Of a stretch of DNA of 64,000 nt, positions 41,787 to 53,798 are shown piece by piece. A program made the translations under genes and the position numbers. How positions within the stretch are numbered: the stretch's first letter is position 1; every line of letters begins with the position of its first letter. Source of the stretch: Salisediminibacterium beveridgei (GTDB taxonomy: Bacteria > Bacillota > Bacilli > Bacillales > Salisediminibacteriaceae); NCBI RefSeq assembly GCF_001721685.1, contig NZ_CP012502.1, positions 3,410,001-3,474,000 on the forward strand, written 5' to 3'. Below the pieces are notes generated by a model. The model was given only the letters and a program-made list of their open reading frames with translations. It was not told the DNA's origin and made no database searches.

Positions 41787-44700
41787 TTAATCTGCAACGG
41801 TTGGTTGTTGAATGATGTCACTGTTGTCTTCTGTGCTGACAGGTTTCAGTTGGCGATATTGTTGCATGCCTGTACCTGCTGGAACCAGCTTACCGATAAT
41901 GACGTTCTCCTTGAGTCCGACGAGCTGATCGCGCTTGCCTTTGATCGCGGCATCGGTCAGGACACGAGTTGTCTCCTGGAAGGACGCTGCGGACAGGAAG
42001 GAGTCAGTTTCAAGCGATGCTTTGGTAATCCCGAGAAGGACCGGTCGTCCTGTGGCAGGGCGTCCGCCTTTTAAGAGAATCTCTCTGTTGGCATCGCTGT
42101 ATTGATGGATTTCCACCAGGGAACCTGGGAGGATATCCGTATCACCGGCATCGATGACGCGGACTTTACGCATCATCTGACGAACCATGACTTCTACGTG
42201 CTTATCTCCGATTTCAACACCTTGCATACGGTATACTTTCTGCACTTCCCGCAGGAGGTATTCTTGAACGCCCTGGACACCGGAAACCTGGAGCAGTTCC
42301 TTCGGATCGATGGAACCTTCCGTCATTTCCTGACCGGAGCGGACTTCATCTCCTTCTTTGACTTTCAGGCGTGCGCCGTACATTGTGTTGTAGTTCCGTG
42401 TTTCCACAGGACCTTGTACAATGATTTCTTTTTTATCATTTTGATCTTTGATTTCAATGACCGTTCCATCGATTTCGGAAATGAGTGCCTGCCCTTTCGG
42501 ATTACGGGCTTCAAACACTTCCTGAATACGTGGAAGACCCTGCGTGATATCGTCACCGGCAACCCCGCCTGTGTGGAACGTACGCATTGTAAGCTGTGTA
42601 CCCGGCTCACCGATGGACTGGGCTGCGATAATGCCTACTGCTTCGCCCACTTCCACTTTTGTGCCTGTTGCCAGGTTACGTCCGTAACATTTCTTGCAGG
42701 CACCGTGTTGTGTATCACATGTGAACACGGAGCGGATCGTTACTTTTTCAATACCGGCGTCTTCGATGATTTTGGCCATATCTTCGTTAATGTCCTGGTT
42801 CCGGTCGACAAGAAGCTCTCCGGTTTCCGGGTGGAAGATACGCTGGAAGGAAACCCGGCCAACGAGGCGGTCATAGAGACTCTCGATCACTTCATTTCCT
42901 TCTTTGATAGCCTTCACATCGAGTCCACGGTCAGTTCCGCAGTCGTCAGCGCGGATGATTACATCTTGCGCCACATCCACCAGACGACGCGTCAGGTAAC
43001 CTGAGTCAGCCGTCTTCAAGGCTGTATCCGCAAGACCTTTACGTGCACCGTGCGTGGAGATGAAGTATTCAAGTACCGTCAGACCTTCACGGAAACTGGA
43101 CTTGATCGGCAGCTCGATGATTCGTCCGGATGGATTTGCCATCAGACCACGCATACCCGCGAGCTGCGTGAAGTTCGACGCGTTACCACGTGCGCCGGAA
43201 TCACTCATCATAAAGATCGGGTTCGTTTTGACAAGCGTACCCAAAAGCTTCGTCTGAATCATATCTTTGGCATTACTCCAGATTTCAATGACTTTGTCAT
43301 AACGCTCTTCTTCCGTGATGAGACCGCGACGGAACTGCTTTGTTACACGAGAGACTTTCTCTTCCGCGTCGTCAAGGATATCCTGCTTATCCTTCAACAC
43401 AACGATGTCGGATACACCGATGGTGATACCGGCTTTCGTTGAATAATAGAAACCGAGCTCTTTCATTTTATCGAGCATGACGGACGTTTCAGAGATCTTG
43501 AATTTCTTAAAGACTTCGGCAATGATGTCACCCAGGAAGCCTTTTTTGAACGGTTCAACGAGATCCCGGTTCTTAAACTCTTTCTTTATATCTGTACCAT
43601 AAGGTACGAAATACTTCTTCGGCGTCACTTCTTCAAGGTTTACAGCCGTCGGCTCATTAATATAAGGGAATGAGTGCGGCAGAATTTCATTGAAAATGAC
43701 CTTTCCGACTGATGTGAGGAGGTAATGTTGTTTGACCTCATCAGGGAAATTCGTTTTGTTGATGGCTTCCACAGGCAGGGCAATGCGGGTGTGCAGATGC
43801 ACATAACCTTGCTGGTAGGCGGCGAGCACTTCATCCGGTGTGGTGAAGGTACTCCCTTCGCCCATGGCATCTTCACGCTCAAGCGTGAGGTAATAGTTAC
43901 CGAGTACCATGTCCTGGGAAGGTGTAACGACCGGCTTGCCGTCCTTCGGATTCAAAATGTTCTGTGCCGCGAGCATCAATAGCCGTGACTCGGCTTGCGC
44001 TTCGGCAGAAAGCGGTACGTGTACCGCCATCTGGTCACCGTCAAAGTCCGCATTGTACGCTGTACAAACCAGCGGATGCAGCTTGATGGCACGGCCTTCG
44101 ACCAGGATCGGTTCGAACGCCTGGATACCAAGGCGGTGAAGCGTTGGTGCACGGTTTAAGAGCACCGGGTGTTCCCGGATGACTTCTTCAAGGACATCCC
44201 ATACTTCCGGCTGCACGCGCTCAACTTTACGTTTTGCACTCTTGATGTTATGAGAGAGGCCTTTACTGACCAGTTCTTTCATAACGAATGGTTTGAACAG
44301 TTCAAGCGCCATTTCCTTCGGCAGTCCGCACTGGTACATCTGCAGGTTCGGGCCGACGACAATAACCGAACGGCCTGAATAGTCCACACGTTTACCGAGC
44401 AGGTTCTGACGGAATCGTCCCTGCTTCCCTTTCAGCATGTGTGAGAGGGATTTTAACGGACGGTTACCTGGTCCGGTAACCGGTCGTCCGCGACGGCCGT
44501 TATCGATCATTGCATCGACCGCTTCCTGGAGCATCCGCTTTTCGTTTTGCACGATAATGCTTGGTGCACCAAGATCCAAAAGACGCTTCAGACGGTTGTT
44601 ACGGTTGATCACCCGGCGGTACAGATCGTTCAGGTCAGAAGTGGCAAAACGGCCACCATCAAGCTGAACCATCGGACGAATTTCCGGTGGGATCACCGGG

Positions 44701-45392
44701 AGAACGTCGAGAACCATCCAGGATGGATCATTTTCTGAATGACGGAATGCTTCAATGACTTCCAGACGCTTGATCGCACGGGTTCTTCGTTGACCCTGTG
44801 CGGTTTCAAGTTCTTCTTTCAGCATGTTTGCTTCTTTATCCAGGTCAATGTCTTCCAGTAACTTCCGGATCGCTTCTGCACCCATCGTTGCTTTGAAAGA
44901 GCGGCCATACTTATCGTAGTACGCCCGGTATTCTTTCTCGGACAGCAGCTGCTTCAGCTCCAGAGGTGTATCACCTGGATCGGTGACCACATAGGAGGCG
45001 AAGTAAATGACTTCTTCAAGCGAACGTGGAGACATATCCAGTACGAGGCCCATGCGGCTCGGGATCCCTTTGAAGTACCAGATATGGGATACCGGTGCTG
45101 CGAGTTCAATGTGACCCATGCGTTCACGTCGGACTTTGGAGCGCGTGACTTCAACACCACAACGATCACAGACTACGCCTTTATATCGGACGCGCTTGTA
45201 TTTTCCGCAGTGGCATTCCCAGTCCTTGGTAGGACCGAAAATGCGCTCGCAGAACAAACCGTCTTTTTCCGGCTTTAACGTTCGATAGTTAATCGTTTCA
45301 GGCTTCTTCACCTCTCCTCTTGACCAGGAGCGGATCTTATCAGATGAAGCGAGACCGATTTTCATATATTCAAAATTATTCACATCAATCAA
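41787..45392 (-). CDS. rpoC: DNA-directed RNA polymerase subunit beta'
   Basis: 1201 residues from TTG 45392 ([20 protein letters not shown]), placed by GGGAGG eight bases upstream; the frame extends nine codons further. The zinc pattern [20 protein letters not shown], the catalytic [12 protein letters not shown] with three Asp, and the bridge-helix/trigger-loop region are intact. Length agrees with the roughly 1200 residues of Bacillus RpoC. It lies 36 bases after rpoB. Confidence 0.98.
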   Translation of the reverse strand: MIDVNNFEYMKIGLASSDKIRSWSRGEVKKPETINYRTLKPEKDGLFCERIFGPTKDWECHCGKYKRVRYKGVVCDRCGVEVTRSKVRRERMGHIELAAPVSHIWYFKGIPSRMGLVLDMSPRSLEEVIYFASYVVTDPGDTPLELKQLLSEKEYRAYYDKYGRSFKATMGAEAIRKLLEDIDLDKEANMLKEELETAQGQRRTRAIKRLEVIEAFRHSENDPSWMVLDVLPVIPPEIRPMVQLDGGRFATSDLNDLYRRVINRNNRLKRLLDLGAPSIIVQNEKRMLQEAVDAMIDNGRRGRPVTGPGNRPLKSLSHMLKGKQGRFRQNLLGKRVDYSGRSVIVVGPNLQMYQCGLPKEMALELFKPFVMKELVSKGLSHNIKSAKRKVERVQPEVWDVLEEVIREHPVLLNRAPTLHRLGIQAFEPILVEGRAIKLHPLVCTAYNADFDGDQMAVHVPLSAEAQAESRLLMLAAQNILNPKDGKPVVTPSQDMVLGNYYLTLEREDAMGEGSTFTTPDEVLAAYQQGYVHLHTRIALPVEAINKTNFPDEVKQHYLLTSVGKVIFNEILPHSFPYINEPTAVNLEEVTPKKYFVPYGTDIKKEFKNRDLVEPFKKGFLGDIIAEVFKKFKISETSVMLDKMKELGFYYSTKAGITIGVSDIVVLKDKQDILDDAEEKVSRVTKQFRRGLITEEERYDKVIEIWSNAKDMIQTKLLGTLVKTNPIFMMSDSGARGNASNFTQLAGMRGLMANPSGRIIELPIKSSFREGLTVLEYFISTHGARKGLADTALKTADSGYLTRRLVDVAQDVIIRADDCGTDRGLDVKAIKEGNEVIESLYDRLVGRVSFQRIFHPETGELLVDRNQDINEDMAKIIEDAGIEKVTIRSVFTCDTQHGACKKCYGRNLATGTKVEVGEAVGIIAAQSIGEPGTQLTMRTFHTGGVAGDDITQGLPRIQEVFEARNPKGQALISEIDGTVIEIKDQNDKKEIIVQGPVETRNYNTMYGARLKVKEGDEVRSGQEMTEGSIDPKELLQVSGVQGVQEYLLREVQKVYRMQGVEIGDKHVEVMVRQMMRKVRVIDAGDTDILPGSLVEIHQYSDANREILLKGGRPATGRPVLLGITKASLETDSFLSAASFQETTRVLTDAAIKGKRDQLVGLKENVIIGKLVPAGTGMQQYRQLKPVSTEDNSDIIQQPTVAD

Positions 45393-45428
45393 GGGGCCAA
45401 CCTCCCTTTCAGCATTCAAGTTCTCCCG

Positions 45429-48400
45429 TTACGCGTTCGACTCGCCGGATTCCAAGTTGAGGTTCAGCTTTTCACCGGTATTTTCTTCTTCATCTTCATG
45501 CTCGAGCATGTCGATTTCTTCGTCATTGCTTGACAGCATTTTCACATCCATACCCAGACTCTGAAGTTCCTTGATCAATACTTTAAAGGATTCCGGAACC
45601 CCTGGTTCAGGGACGTTTTCACCTTTGACGATTGCTTCATAGGTCTTCACACGTCCGATGGTGTCATCGGATTTGACGGTGAGGATTTCCTGAAGGGTAT
45701 ATGCTGCCCCGTATGCTTCAAGGGCCCATACTTCCATCTCACCAAATCGCTGTCCGCCAAACTGTGCCTTACCGCCAAGCGGCTGCTGGGTAACGAGGGA
45801 ATAAGGTCCCGTGGAACGGGCGTGCAGCTTGTCATCGACCATGTGCGCCAGTTTAATCATATACATGACACCGACGGAAACCCGGCTGTCAAACGGTTCA
45901 CCGGTCCGGCCGTCATAGAGAACGGTCTTTCCGTCACGGGCCATCCCGGATTCTTCGATGGTTTCCCAAACGTCTTCTTCTCGGGCACCGTCAAATACCG
46001 GTGTTGCAATGTGGATGCCGAGCTGCCTTGCAGCCATGCCCATATGGAGCTCAAGGACCTGACCGATATTCATTCGCGATGGTACCCCAAGCGGGTTCAA
46101 CATGATGTCGATCGGCGTACCGTCCGGAAGATATGGCATATCTTCTTCCGGCAGGATACGGGAAATAACACCTTTGTTCCCGTGTCGTCCGGCCATTTTG
46201 TCACCTTCGTTAATCTTACGCTTCTGAACGATATACGCCCGCACGAGCTGATTCACACCAGGTGGCAATTCATCACCGTCTTCACGGTTAAAGACTTTCA
46301 CGTCAAGGACAATCCCGTCGCCGCCATGTGGTGCACGAAGAGACGTGTCTCTTACTTCACGGGCTTTTTCTCCGAAGATGGCGTGAAGAAGACGTTCTTC
46401 CGCTGTCAGTTCGGTCACACCTTTAGGCGTCACTTTACCAACGAGAATGTCGCCGTCTTTCACTTCTGCACCGACACGGATAATTCCGCGCTCGTCGAGA
46501 TTACGCAGCGCATCTTCACCCACGTTTGGAATGTCCCGGGTGATTTCTTCCGGTCCGAGTTTCGTGTCCCGGGATTCGGATTCATATTCCTCGATATGAA
46601 TGGACGTGTAGACGTCATCCTTAACGAGTCGTTCGCTCAGAATAATGGCATCCTCATAGTTGTACCCGTCCCATGTCATAAAACCGACAAGGACATTTTG
46701 ACCGAGTGCCATTTCTCCTTTTTCCATGGATGAACCATCCGCCAGGATCTCACCCTCATCTACAATCATGCCTTCACTGACGATCGGGCGCTGGTTGTAG
46801 CACGTTCCCTGGTTGGAACGCTCAAATTTCATGAAATTATAACGCTTCAGGTTGCCTTCGGTTTCTTTGCCATCCACTTCGGCAAGATCACGGACATCCA
46901 CGAATTTCGCGGTGACTTTTTCAACCCGGCCGCGGTTTTTCGCAACAACGGATGCCCCGGAGTCTTTAGCGGATACATATTCCATGCCGGTTCCCACTAA
47001 CGGAGAATGCGGTTCAAGAAGCGGAACGGCCTGACGCTGCATGTTCGCACCCATCAGGGCACGGTTGGAGTCGTCGTTTTCAAGGAACGGAATACAAGCT
47101 GTTGCCGCAGAGACAACCTGCTTTGGCGATACGTCCATGTAGTCTACCCGGTCCCGAGGAACAATGATGTTCTCCCCGCGGAATCGGCAGATGATGTTCT
47201 CATCTGAGAACTGGCCTTCTTCGTTCAACTTGGCATTCGCCTGGGCAACGATGTAGTTATCTTCCTCATCTGCAGTCAGATAATCCACTTTTTCAGAAAC
47301 GATGCCCGTTTCATGATTGACCTTACGGTAAGGCGTTTCAATGAAACCGAAACGGTTCACTTTTGCATAGGAGGACAGCGAGTTAATCAACCCGATGTTC
47401 GGTCCTTCCGGTGTTTCAATCGGACACATACGGCCGTAGTGCGAGTAGTGTACGTCACGTACTTCAAAACCGGCACGTTCACGTGTTAAACCACCGGGTC
47501 CAAGTGCAGACAGACGGCGTTTATGCGTCAGCTCAGCCAGCGGATTTGTCTGATCCATAAACTGGGAAAGCTGAGAACTTCCGAAGAATTCTTTGATGGA
47601 GGCAATCACAGGCCTGATATTGATCAGGGCCTGCGGTGTGATCACATTGGTGTCCTGAATGGACATGCGTTCACGAACGACACGTTCCATCCGGGATAAA
47701 CCGATGCGGAACTGGTTCTGCAGGAGTTCACCCACAGAGCGAAGGCGCCGGTTACCGAGGTGGTCAATGTCATCGGTGTTTCCTACACCGTGCAACAGGT
47801 TAAAGAAGTAGCTGACAGAAGAAATAATGTCTGCCGGTGTAATGTTCTTAACAGTATCAGGGACATTCCCGTTGGCAATGACCTTGATTTTCTCGCCTTC
47901 TTCAGCTGTTGGATCCTGTGAATAGATGAGTACGGACTGAATGTCGACTTCCTCATCATTGATCACGCCGCCCTGCAGATTAATGCGGTCAAAACCGACA
48001 TTGTTCTCTAGGTATGGCATCAGCTTGTCGAGCACACGTCGGTCAATCACGGTGCCTTCTTCAGCAAGAATTTCTCCTGTATCCGGATCGATCAATGTTT
48101 CTGCAAGCTTCTGGTTAAAGAGGCGGTTCTTAATATGAAGTTTTTTGTTCATTTTGTAGCGTCCGACACTGGCCAGATCGTACCTTTTCGGGTCAAAGAA
48201 CCGGGAATCGAGGAGACTCTTGGCACTCTCTACGGTTGGCGGTTCCCCTGGACGAAGCCGCTCATAAATTTCAAGGAGCGCTTTCTCGGAAGAATCTGTA
48301 TTGTCCTTATCCAGTGTGTTGCGTAGGTATTCATCTTCACCAAGAAGATCGATGATTTCCTGATCAGTACCAAATCCAAGCGCTCTGAGCAAAACGGTTG

Positions 48401-48974
48401 CCGGGATCTTACGGGTCCGGTCAATGCGGCAATAGACAACGTCTTTTGCGTCAGTTTCAAGCTCGAGCCATGCACCACGGTTCGGTATCACCGTTGCGGT
48501 ATGACCTTTCTTACCATTCTTGTCGACCTTTTTGTTGAAGTAAACACTTGGAGAACGAACAAGCTGGGAAACAATGACACGTTCGGCACCATTAATCACA
48601 AAGGTACCTGTATCCGTCATGAGTGGAAAATCACCCATAAAGACTTCCTGTTCCTTCACTTCTCCTGTTTCCTGATTAATCAATCGGACTTTGACGCGCA
48701 GCGGCGCTGAGTATGTTACATCCCGCTCCTTAGATTCATCAACCGGATATTTTGGCTCTCCCAATGAGTAATCAATAAACTCGAGAACCAGGTTTCCGGT
48801 GAAATCCGAAATTGGTGAAATATCCTGAAACATTTCACGAACTCCTTCATCCAGGAACCATTGATATGAAGCTGTCTGGATCTCGATTAAATTCGGAAGA
48901 TCCATCACTTCACTGATTCGGGCATAACTTCTTCTCTGGCGGTGGCGTCCATACTGAACTAGTTGACCTGTCAA
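45429..48974 (-). CDS. rpoB: DNA-directed RNA polymerase subunit beta
   Basis: 1181 residues if TTG 48974 is the start ([20 protein letters not shown], as in B. subtilis); GAGGGG is eight bases upstream, while GTG 48983 overlaps it. The rifampicin region [33 protein letters not shown] is wild-type in appearance. [16 protein letters not shown] and [20 protein letters not shown] are catalytic-core segments. The C-terminal tail is acidic. Confidence 0.97.
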   Translation of the reverse strand: MTGQLVQYGRHRQRRSYARISEVMDLPNLIEIQTASYQWFLDEGVREMFQDISPISDFTGNLVLEFIDYSLGEPKYPVDESKERDVTYSAPLRVKVRLINQETGEVKEQEVFMGDFPLMTDTGTFVINGAERVIVSQLVRSPSVYFNKKVDKNGKKGHTATVIPNRGAWLELETDAKDVVYCRIDRTRKIPATVLLRALGFGTDQEIIDLLGEDEYLRNTLDKDNTDSSEKALLEIYERLRPGEPPTVESAKSLLDSRFFDPKRYDLASVGRYKMNKKLHIKNRLFNQKLAETLIDPDTGEILAEEGTVIDRRVLDKLMPYLENNVGFDRINLQGGVINDEEVDIQSVLIYSQDPTAEEGEKIKVIANGNVPDTVKNITPADIISSVSYFFNLLHGVGNTDDIDHLGNRRLRSVGELLQNQFRIGLSRMERVVRERMSIQDTNVITPQALINIRPVIASIKEFFGSSQLSQFMDQTNPLAELTHKRRLSALGPGGLTRERAGFEVRDVHYSHYGRMCPIETPEGPNIGLINSLSSYAKVNRFGFIETPYRKVNHETGIVSEKVDYLTADEEDNYIVAQANAKLNEEGQFSDENIICRFRGENIIVPRDRVDYMDVSPKQVVSAATACIPFLENDDSNRALMGANMQRQAVPLLEPHSPLVGTGMEYVSAKDSGASVVAKNRGRVEKVTAKFVDVRDLAEVDGKETEGNLKRYNFMKFERSNQGTCYNQRPIVSEGMIVDEGEILADGSSMEKGEMALGQNVLVGFMTWDGYNYEDAIILSERLVKDDVYTSIHIEEYESESRDTKLGPEEITRDIPNVGEDALRNLDERGIIRVGAEVKDGDILVGKVTPKGVTELTAEERLLHAIFGEKAREVRDTSLRAPHGGDGIVLDVKVFNREDGDELPPGVNQLVRAYIVQKRKINEGDKMAGRHGNKGVISRILPEEDMPYLPDGTPIDIMLNPLGVPSRMNIGQVLELHMGMAARQLGIHIATPVFDGAREEDVWETIEESGMARDGKTVLYDGRTGEPFDSRVSVGVMYMIKLAHMVDDKLHARSTGPYSLVTQQPLGGKAQFGGQRFGEMEVWALEAYGAAYTLQEILTVKSDDTIGRVKTYEAIVKGENVPEPGVPESFKVLIKELQSLGMDVKMLSSNDEEIDMLEHEDEEENTGEKLNLNLESGESNA

Positions 48975-49007
48975 CTCATTCACCCCTCAAACCTAACGTA
49001 TTTATCA

Positions 49008-49042
49008 TCAAAAGGATGCAGATCTTTCCTGTTGCATCCTTT
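49008..49042 (-). terminator. Attenuator/terminator upstream of rpoB
   Basis: AAAGGATGCA (about 49011-49020) pairs with TGCATCCTTT (49033-49042) and is followed by TTTTG on the - strand. It lies between the rpoB promoter and rpoB, so it probably attenuates rpoBC. Confidence 0.7.
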
Positions 49043-49058
49043 GACAGACTGGTGTTGC

Positions 49059-49086
49059 ATTACAACGGAACGACGAGTATCGTCAA
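49059..49086 (-). promoter_or_regulatory. Possible rpoBC promoter
   Basis: TTGACG (49081-49086) and TGTAAT (49059-49064) with 16 bases between. The remaining part of the 49087-49401 gap is A/T- and purine-rich on one strand with no gene recognised. Confidence 0.5.
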
Positions 49087-49401
49087 TTGCCGGTTAAACT
49101 TTTCGTATGAAAATAAAGGAGTTTCTAATTCTTTTATCGAAATAAAGAAGACAGCAGAAGAGAAAGAGGCCATCGCGGGGAAAAAAGAAAAGCAGAAAAA
49201 AAGGGTATAGTACAGTCTCGTCCCATTCTGGTGCCTGAGTTGATTTGCTTACTGAATTTACCCCTGAACTTCCTATCTATTCTCTTCTCCCGGTACCAGC
49301 TTTTTCACTGGATTCGGCGTTCCTGCTGAATAATAGAGCATAAAAGCCCTATTTTCTTTTATCTTCATACGCATTAAATAACAATAACATAATGCCTGGT
49401 C

Positions 49402-50007
49402 TCAGTCAATCTTTTTTCCCGCAAAGACAAAGTAGCCTTTTTGTTTTGCGACCGTTCGAACGTGAAGCCCGAGTTCCTCGAGCTTTTTTTTCGTTGAGGA
49501 CGCACCCTGTTTCTTTTGAATGACGACCCACAGTTCCCCTTCGGCTTGAAGCGATCGAACAGCTTCTTCGTAAATTCGGAACACGACATCCTTACCGGCC
49601 CGGATCGGCGGATTCGTCAACACTGCTGCGTAGTTTGAATCAGACAGCCCATCTGTCGCATCTTTCAGCGCAATGGTCTGATTGGTGATCGAGTTTTTCC
49701 CGGCATTCACTTTTGCCAGAGAGACAGACCGTTCGTTCACGTCGATCATGCCGATCTGACGTTCGGGATATGCCGCCGCCACTGCAAGTCCAATCGGTCC
49801 CCATCCGCAACCGATATCAAGAATATCCCCCGCTGCTTGTGGTTCCTCAAAGTGCTCGATTAAAAGTTTCGATCCGAAGTCCACCGCGTGTCCGGAAAAA
49901 ACACCCCGGTCTACAATGAACGTGAAGTCTCTTCCCTTCAAGGTTTCAGAAATCATTTTCTGTTTACTTTCTGATCCCGGTTTTCCGGAATAATAATGAT
50001 CACTCAC
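49402..50007 (-). CDS. RsmC-like class I SAM-dependent methyltransferase (YbxB)
   Basis: 201 residues from GTG 50007 (SDHYYSGKPGSE), with AAAGGGAG upstream. The SAM-binding site is GDILDIGCGWGPIGLAVAAA and the catalytic motif NPPIRAGK matches RsmC-type rRNA guanine N2-methyltransferases. The position between rplL and rpoB is that of ybxB in Bacilli. The rRNA target is inferred. Confidence 0.9.
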   Translation of the reverse strand: MSDHYYSGKPGSESKQKMISETLKGRDFTFIVDRGVFSGHAVDFGSKLLIEHFEEPQAAGDILDIGCGWGPIGLAVAAAYPERQIGMIDVNERSVSLAKVNAGKNSITNQTIALKDATDGLSDSNYAAVLTNPPIRAGKDVVFRIYEEAVRSLQAEGELWVVIQKKQGASSTKKKLEELGLHVRTVAKQKGYFVFAGKKID

Positions 50008-50136
50008 CGATGTCACTCCCTTTCTTTCGTTTATGTAAAGAAAACCTGGCATGTCGTCAAGCCAATGGCGAAAGCCTCAGCGGCGCGTATATTTCAGTTC
50101 TTCAGCACAACTGGAGTTTCCCAAGAAGTATAAAAG

Positions 50137-50164
50137 AAAAACCCGCTTCAATGAGCGGGTTTTT
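50137..50164 (-). terminator. Terminator between rplL and the ybxB-like gene
   Basis: AAAAACCCGCT / AGCGGGTTTTT with a six-base loop, 17 bases after the rplL stop. Confidence 0.9.
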
Positions 50165-50180
50165 GTCCTATAGCCAGTAC

Positions 50181-50540
50181 TTACTTCACTTCGATAGAAG
50201 CGCCTGCTTCTTCAAGCTTGCCTTTGATTTCTTCAGCTTCGTCTTTGTCAATGCCTTCTTTGATTGGTGCCGGAGCGCCATCAACGAGTGCTTTCGCATC
50301 TTTAAGACCAAGACCAGTGATTTCACGAACGACTTTGATAACGCCGATCTTGGAAGATCCGGCACTCTCAAGTACTACGTCGAATTCAGTCTGCTCTTCA
50401 GCTTCTTCCACTGGTGCGCCTGCAGCTGCAACTGGTGCTGCAGCAGTTACGCCAAATTCTTCTTCGATTGCTTTTACAAGGTCGTTCAATTCAAGTACGG
50501 ACATTTCTTTGATCGCATCGATCATGTCTTGATGAGTCAT
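50181..50540 (-). CDS. rplL: 50S ribosomal protein L7/L12
   Basis: 119 residues: N-terminal dimer domain ([20 protein letters not shown]), Ala-rich hinge, and C-terminal factor-binding domain [20 protein letters not shown]. Forms the stalk with L10. Confidence 0.98.
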   Translation of the reverse strand: MTHQDMIDAIKEMSVLELNDLVKAIEEEFGVTAAAPVAAAGAPVEEAEEQTEFDVVLESAGSSKIGVIKVVREITGLGLKDAKALVDGAPAPIKEGIDKDEAEEIKGKLEEAGASIEVK

Positions 50541-50613
50541 GTTAAATTCCTCCTAATAATAGTTAAAATAGATTTTACAGCCTTATGCGGCTGACTGTCG
50601 ATTCAGGCTGCGT

Positions 50614-51114
50614 TTACGCTTCCTGTTCTTCTTTTTGTTCTGCAACGGCCTTCGTTGCCAACGCAAAGTTGCGGATTGGCGCCTGGAGAACGTTGAGGAA
50701 CATGGAGATGAGACCATCGCGGGATGGCAGGGTAGCCAGCGCCCGAATTTCTTCAAGACCTGTGACTTTACCTTCAACAACACCAGCTTTTAATTCCAGT
50801 GCGCTATGATCCTTCGCAAATCCGTGAAGGATTTTAGCAGGAGCAACCACATCTTCATTACTGAAAGCGATCGCTGTAGGACCAGTCAAATGCTCATCGA
50901 GTTCACTGAGGTTTGTTGCTTCAGTGGCACGACGAACCATTGAGTTTTTGTACACTTTGAAATCAACACCGGCTTCACGAAGCTGTTTACGGAGTTCCGT
51001 AATTTCACTGACGTTCAGGCCACGGTAGTCAACGACGATCGTGGACTGGCTGTCTTCAAACTTTGTTTTGATTTCATCAACAACCTGTTCCTTCTTTTTG
51101 ATTACTGCGCTCAT
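50614..51114 (-). CDS. rplJ: 50S ribosomal protein L10
   Basis: 166 residues from ATG 51114 ([20 protein letters not shown]), preceded by AGGAGGTG; the longer frame runs into the leader. [20 protein letters not shown] is typical. It anchors L7/L12 and represses its own mRNA through the leader. Confidence 0.97.
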   Translation of the reverse strand: MSAVIKKKEQVVDEIKTKFEDSQSTIVVDYRGLNVSEITELRKQLREAGVDFKVYKNSMVRRATEATNLSELDEHLTGPTAIAFSNEDVVAPAKILHGFAKDHSALELKAGVVEGKVTGLEEIRALATLPSRDGLISMFLNVLQAPIRNFALATKAVAEQKEEQEA

Positions 51115-51332
51115 TCTTACACCTCCTGTAAATCGCTGATTAAAACTGACCGAAGAGCGTTTCATTTCTCAAATAGCCCGATGTTCTGATCAATTGCTTC
51201 TGGCGGACGGGTGCCAAGGGGCCTGTCCTCAACAAACTTCCGCTATGCGAAAGTGGATTTTCGGACTGCGCTTAATCCCTCTGGCGTCGCGGCCTGCAGC
51301 TGTTGATCAGGTTCACAACATCAAATCTGAGC

Positions 51333-51450
51333 TTCTAAAAATAAAAAGCCTCCATGTGCCAGAGCAGACATGGAGGCAGAATCGTCTTCATTTAAGAAAA
51401 TCGAATTCAACGACCTCGGCAGGGAATTAAGCCTGTTGGGCACCTGCTGT
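51333..51450 (-). ncRNA. Ribosomal protein L10 leader
   Basis: The rplJ leader contains CCTGCCGAGGTCG and then a terminator stem GCCTCCATGT / ACATGGAGGC (51348-51357 / 51368-51377) followed by a T-rich run. The terminator with CTCCATGT and the GAGGT-containing 5' part match the L10 leader of Bacilli, where L10(L12)4 binding controls transcription. The boundaries are approximate. Confidence 0.65.
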
Positions 51451-51514
51451 CTACGGTTCAGCACTATTTAAATTCACGATTATGAGTATAACCGCTGATT
51501 AAACGTAAGTCAAC

Positions 51515-52210
51515 TTATAATTTAAATGATGAAACGTCCACCTTGAGGCCAGGGCTCATTGTGGATGTAATGGATACGTTGCGAAGATACGTCCCTTTTG
51601 AAGCTGCAGGCTTGATTTTCATCAGCTGTTCAGCCATTGCAGTAAAGTTTTCTTCGAGCTTTTTAGCTTCGAAAGATGCTTTCCCGATTGGAACGTGAAT
51701 GTTCCCGGACTTGTCCACACGGTACTCAACCTTACCTGCTTTGATTTCTTCAACAGCTTTTGTTACATCAAATGTAACAGTACCTGTTTTCGGGTTCGGC
51801 ATAAGGCCTTTTGGTCCAAGTGTACGACCCAACTTACCAACCTGTGCCATCATATCCGGTGTTGCAACAACGACGTCGAATTCGAGCCAGCCTTGAGCGA
51901 CTTTATTGATGAGGTCTTCTTCACCAACGAAGTCAGCGCCTGCTGCTTCTGCTTCTTTCGCCTTATCACCTTTTGCAAATACAAGAACGGTCTGTGTTTT
52001 ACCCGTTCCGTGTGGAAGCACCATCGCTCCACGGATCTGCTGGTCTGCTTTCTTCGGGTCAACGCCGAGACGTGCAGCCATTTCGATGCTTTCATCGAAT
52101 TTTGCAGTTGCGTTCTTTTGAACGAGTTCTACTGCTTCAGAAATGTTGTATAACTTTTCGCGATCAATCGCTTTTAGAGCGTCTTGATATTTCTTACCTC
52201 TTTTAGCCAA
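51515..52210 (-). CDS. rplA: 50S ribosomal protein L1
   Basis: 231 residues; [40 protein letters not shown] and the [20 protein letters not shown] segment. It forms the mobile L1 stalk. Confidence 0.98.
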   Translation of the reverse strand: MAKRGKKYQDALKAIDREKLYNISEAVELVQKNATAKFDESIEMAARLGVDPKKADQQIRGAMVLPHGTGKTQTVLVFAKGDKAKEAEAAGADFVGEEDLINKVAQGWLEFDVVVATPDMMAQVGKLGRTLGPKGLMPNPKTGTVTFDVTKAVEEIKAGKVEYRVDKSGNIHVPIGKASFEAKKLEENFTAMAEQLMKIKPAASKGTYLRNVSITSTMSPGLKVDVSSFKL

Positions 52211-52260
52211 TTTAAGTTCCTCCTTCTGTGGTTTTAGCGGTTATACCTCCCACTAATAAA

Positions 52261-52307
52261 GGTTGCGAACCTGATGAACAGGCCGGAGCATTTGTCCATT
52301 CGCAACC
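52261..52307 (-). other. Hairpin between rplK and rplA
   Basis: GGTTGCGAA (52261-52269) pairs perfectly with TTCGCAACC (52299-52307), and an inner TGGACA/TGTTCA stem extends it. It may be an L1-binding control site or a processing hairpin. No proof from sequence. Confidence 0.5.
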
Positions 52308-52327
52308 TCCATACCCTTTTGTCGGTA

Positions 52328-52753
52328 TTAGTCTTCGACGACGATACCCATGCTGCGGGCAGTACCTTCAACCATACGCATAGCTGCTTCAACATCAGCT
52401 GCGTTTAAGTCAGGCATCTTTGTTTCAGCGATTTCTTTTACTTTATCACGCTTGACTGTAGCCACTTTGTTCTTGTTCGGCTCACCTGATCCAGATTCGA
52501 TTCCTGCTTCTTTTTTAAGCAAGACCGCTGCTGGCGGCGTTTTTGTGATAAAAGTGAATGAACGATCTTCAAATACTGTGATTTCCACAGGAATGATCAG
52601 ACCCGCTTCTTCTTGTGTACGAGCATTAAATTCCTTACAGAATCCCATGATATTAACACCAGCTTGACCGAGTGCCGGTCCGACCGGTGGTGCCGGATTC
52701 GCTTTACCAGCAGGAATTTGAAGTTTCACTACTTTAATGACCTTTTTAGCCAC
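52328..52753 (-). CDS. rplK: 50S ribosomal protein L11
   Basis: 141 residues from GTG 52753 ([20 protein letters not shown]), with AAGGAGG upstream. The Pro-rich [20 protein letters not shown] segment binds the GTPase centre; thiopeptide contact residues look normal. Confidence 0.97.
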   Translation of the reverse strand: MAKKVIKVVKLQIPAGKANPAPPVGPALGQAGVNIMGFCKEFNARTQEEAGLIIPVEITVFEDRSFTFITKTPPAAVLLKKEAGIESGSGEPNKNKVATVKRDKVKEIAETKMPDLNAADVEAAMRMVEGTARSMGIVVED

Positions 52754-52961
52754 GCGACACACCTCCTTAAGTCCGTGATGTGGTAACCGAGCATAATGCT
52801 CTCCCACTCAATTAAACACCTGCAAACATGCAGGAAAAAACGTGAACGGAAACGCTCACGTTCATTAACAACATTCAAATTCTATCACTTCACACCAGAA
52901 TGCGCAAGAGCTTTTTTCACTTCAGGGAAGGAAAAAAACGGTGATCCTGTATTCAAAGTAA

Positions 52962-53501
52962 TCAGAGTTTCTCCACCTGGTGGAATTCGAGTTCTACCGG
53001 GGTTTCCCGGCCGAACATGTTCACATGAACTTTCAGCTTGCGTTTTTCTGCAGAAATGTCTTCGATGGACCCGATGAAGTTGGCAAATGGTCCTTCTTTG
53101 ACCTTCACGGATTCCTTCAGATCAAAATAGACTTCCTCTTTCGGTGTCTCCACACCCATCTGACGAAGGATTTTATCCGTTTCCTCCGGCAGAAGCGGCG
53201 TCGGCTTTGAACCTGCTCCTGTACTGCCGACAAACCCGGTGACTCCAGGCGTATTTCGCACGACATACCAGGAATCGTCTGTCATGACCATTTCCACAAT
53301 CACATAGCCCGGGAAGACTTTCTTCGTGACGGTTTTACTCTTGCCGTTCTTCACTTCGTTTTCTTCTTCCACGGGAACGAGGATGCGGAAAATTTTATCC
53401 GTCATTTCCATCGATTCCACACGTTTTTCCAAGTTCGTCTTCACTTTATTCTCGTAGCCGGAATAAGTGTGGACGACATACCAGTTCTTCTCCATCTCCA
53501 T
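52962..53501 (-). CDS. nusG: Transcription termination/antitermination protein NusG
   Basis: 179 residues: NGN domain (NWYVVHTYSGYENKVKTNLE, FPGYVIVEM, TPGVTGFVG) then a KOW domain (VKEGPFANFIGSIEDISAEK). It links RNA polymerase to ribosome or Rho. The start at ATG 53501 is unusual: AGGAGGG lies 22 bases upstream, and a perfect 6-bp hairpin between them (53508-53522) would bring it to a normal distance. ATG 53495 is an alternative with no better site. Confidence 0.95.
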   Translation of the reverse strand: MEMEKNWYVVHTYSGYENKVKTNLEKRVESMEMTDKIFRILVPVEEENEVKNGKSKTVTKKVFPGYVIVEMVMTDDSWYVVRNTPGVTGFVGSTGAGSKPTPLLPEETDKILRQMGVETPKEEVYFDLKESVKVKEGPFANFIGSIEDISAEKRKLKVHVNMFGRETPVELEFHQVEKL

Positions 53502-53572
53502 GTGTTCAGGACGTTTCGTCCTTCCCTCCTCTGACTGAATTCAATTTAATCAATAGTTGTGCTCTGCCTCTG

Positions 53573-53779
53573 TCAGTTCGTGATTAATTCCAATAAACTC
53601 GAAATACCAAGGTCAGAGATGGCAAAGAAAATCGCCATGAAAATGACTGTTGTACTTACAATAACAGTGTATCGGAAAAGCTCTGGGCGCGTCGGCCAGG
53701 TCACACGCTTCATTTCAGTGGATACGTCTTTCAAAAAATGAATCGGATTCTTGGATTTCTTCGGTTCTTGTTCTGCCAT
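53573..53779 (-). CDS. secE: Preprotein translocase subunit SecE
   Basis: 68 residues from ATG 53779 (MAEQEPKKSKNPIHFLKDVS), with GGAGGTGA eight bases upstream; the frame starts six codons earlier, inside that site. One C-terminal membrane segment follows the RVTWPTRPELFRYT motif. It is the partner of SecY, whose normal locus is destroyed in this window. Confidence 0.95.
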   Translation of the reverse strand: MAEQEPKKSKNPIHFLKDVSTEMKRVTWPTRPELFRYTVIVSTTVIFMAIFFAISDLGISSLLELITN

Positions 53780-53798
53780 GAGGGAATTCACCTCCACA

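Noticed and set aside
45822..46733. 303-residue + strand frame opposite rpoB, and a similar one at 42102-43004 opposite rpoC
   Set aside because: Both are complementary-strand artefacts of conserved polymerase genes.
48984..49401. Small gene in the rpoB upstream gap (for example the + strand frame at 49016-49210)
   Set aside because: It overlaps the rpoB promoter and attenuator region and is dominated by low-complexity Lys/Glu codons.
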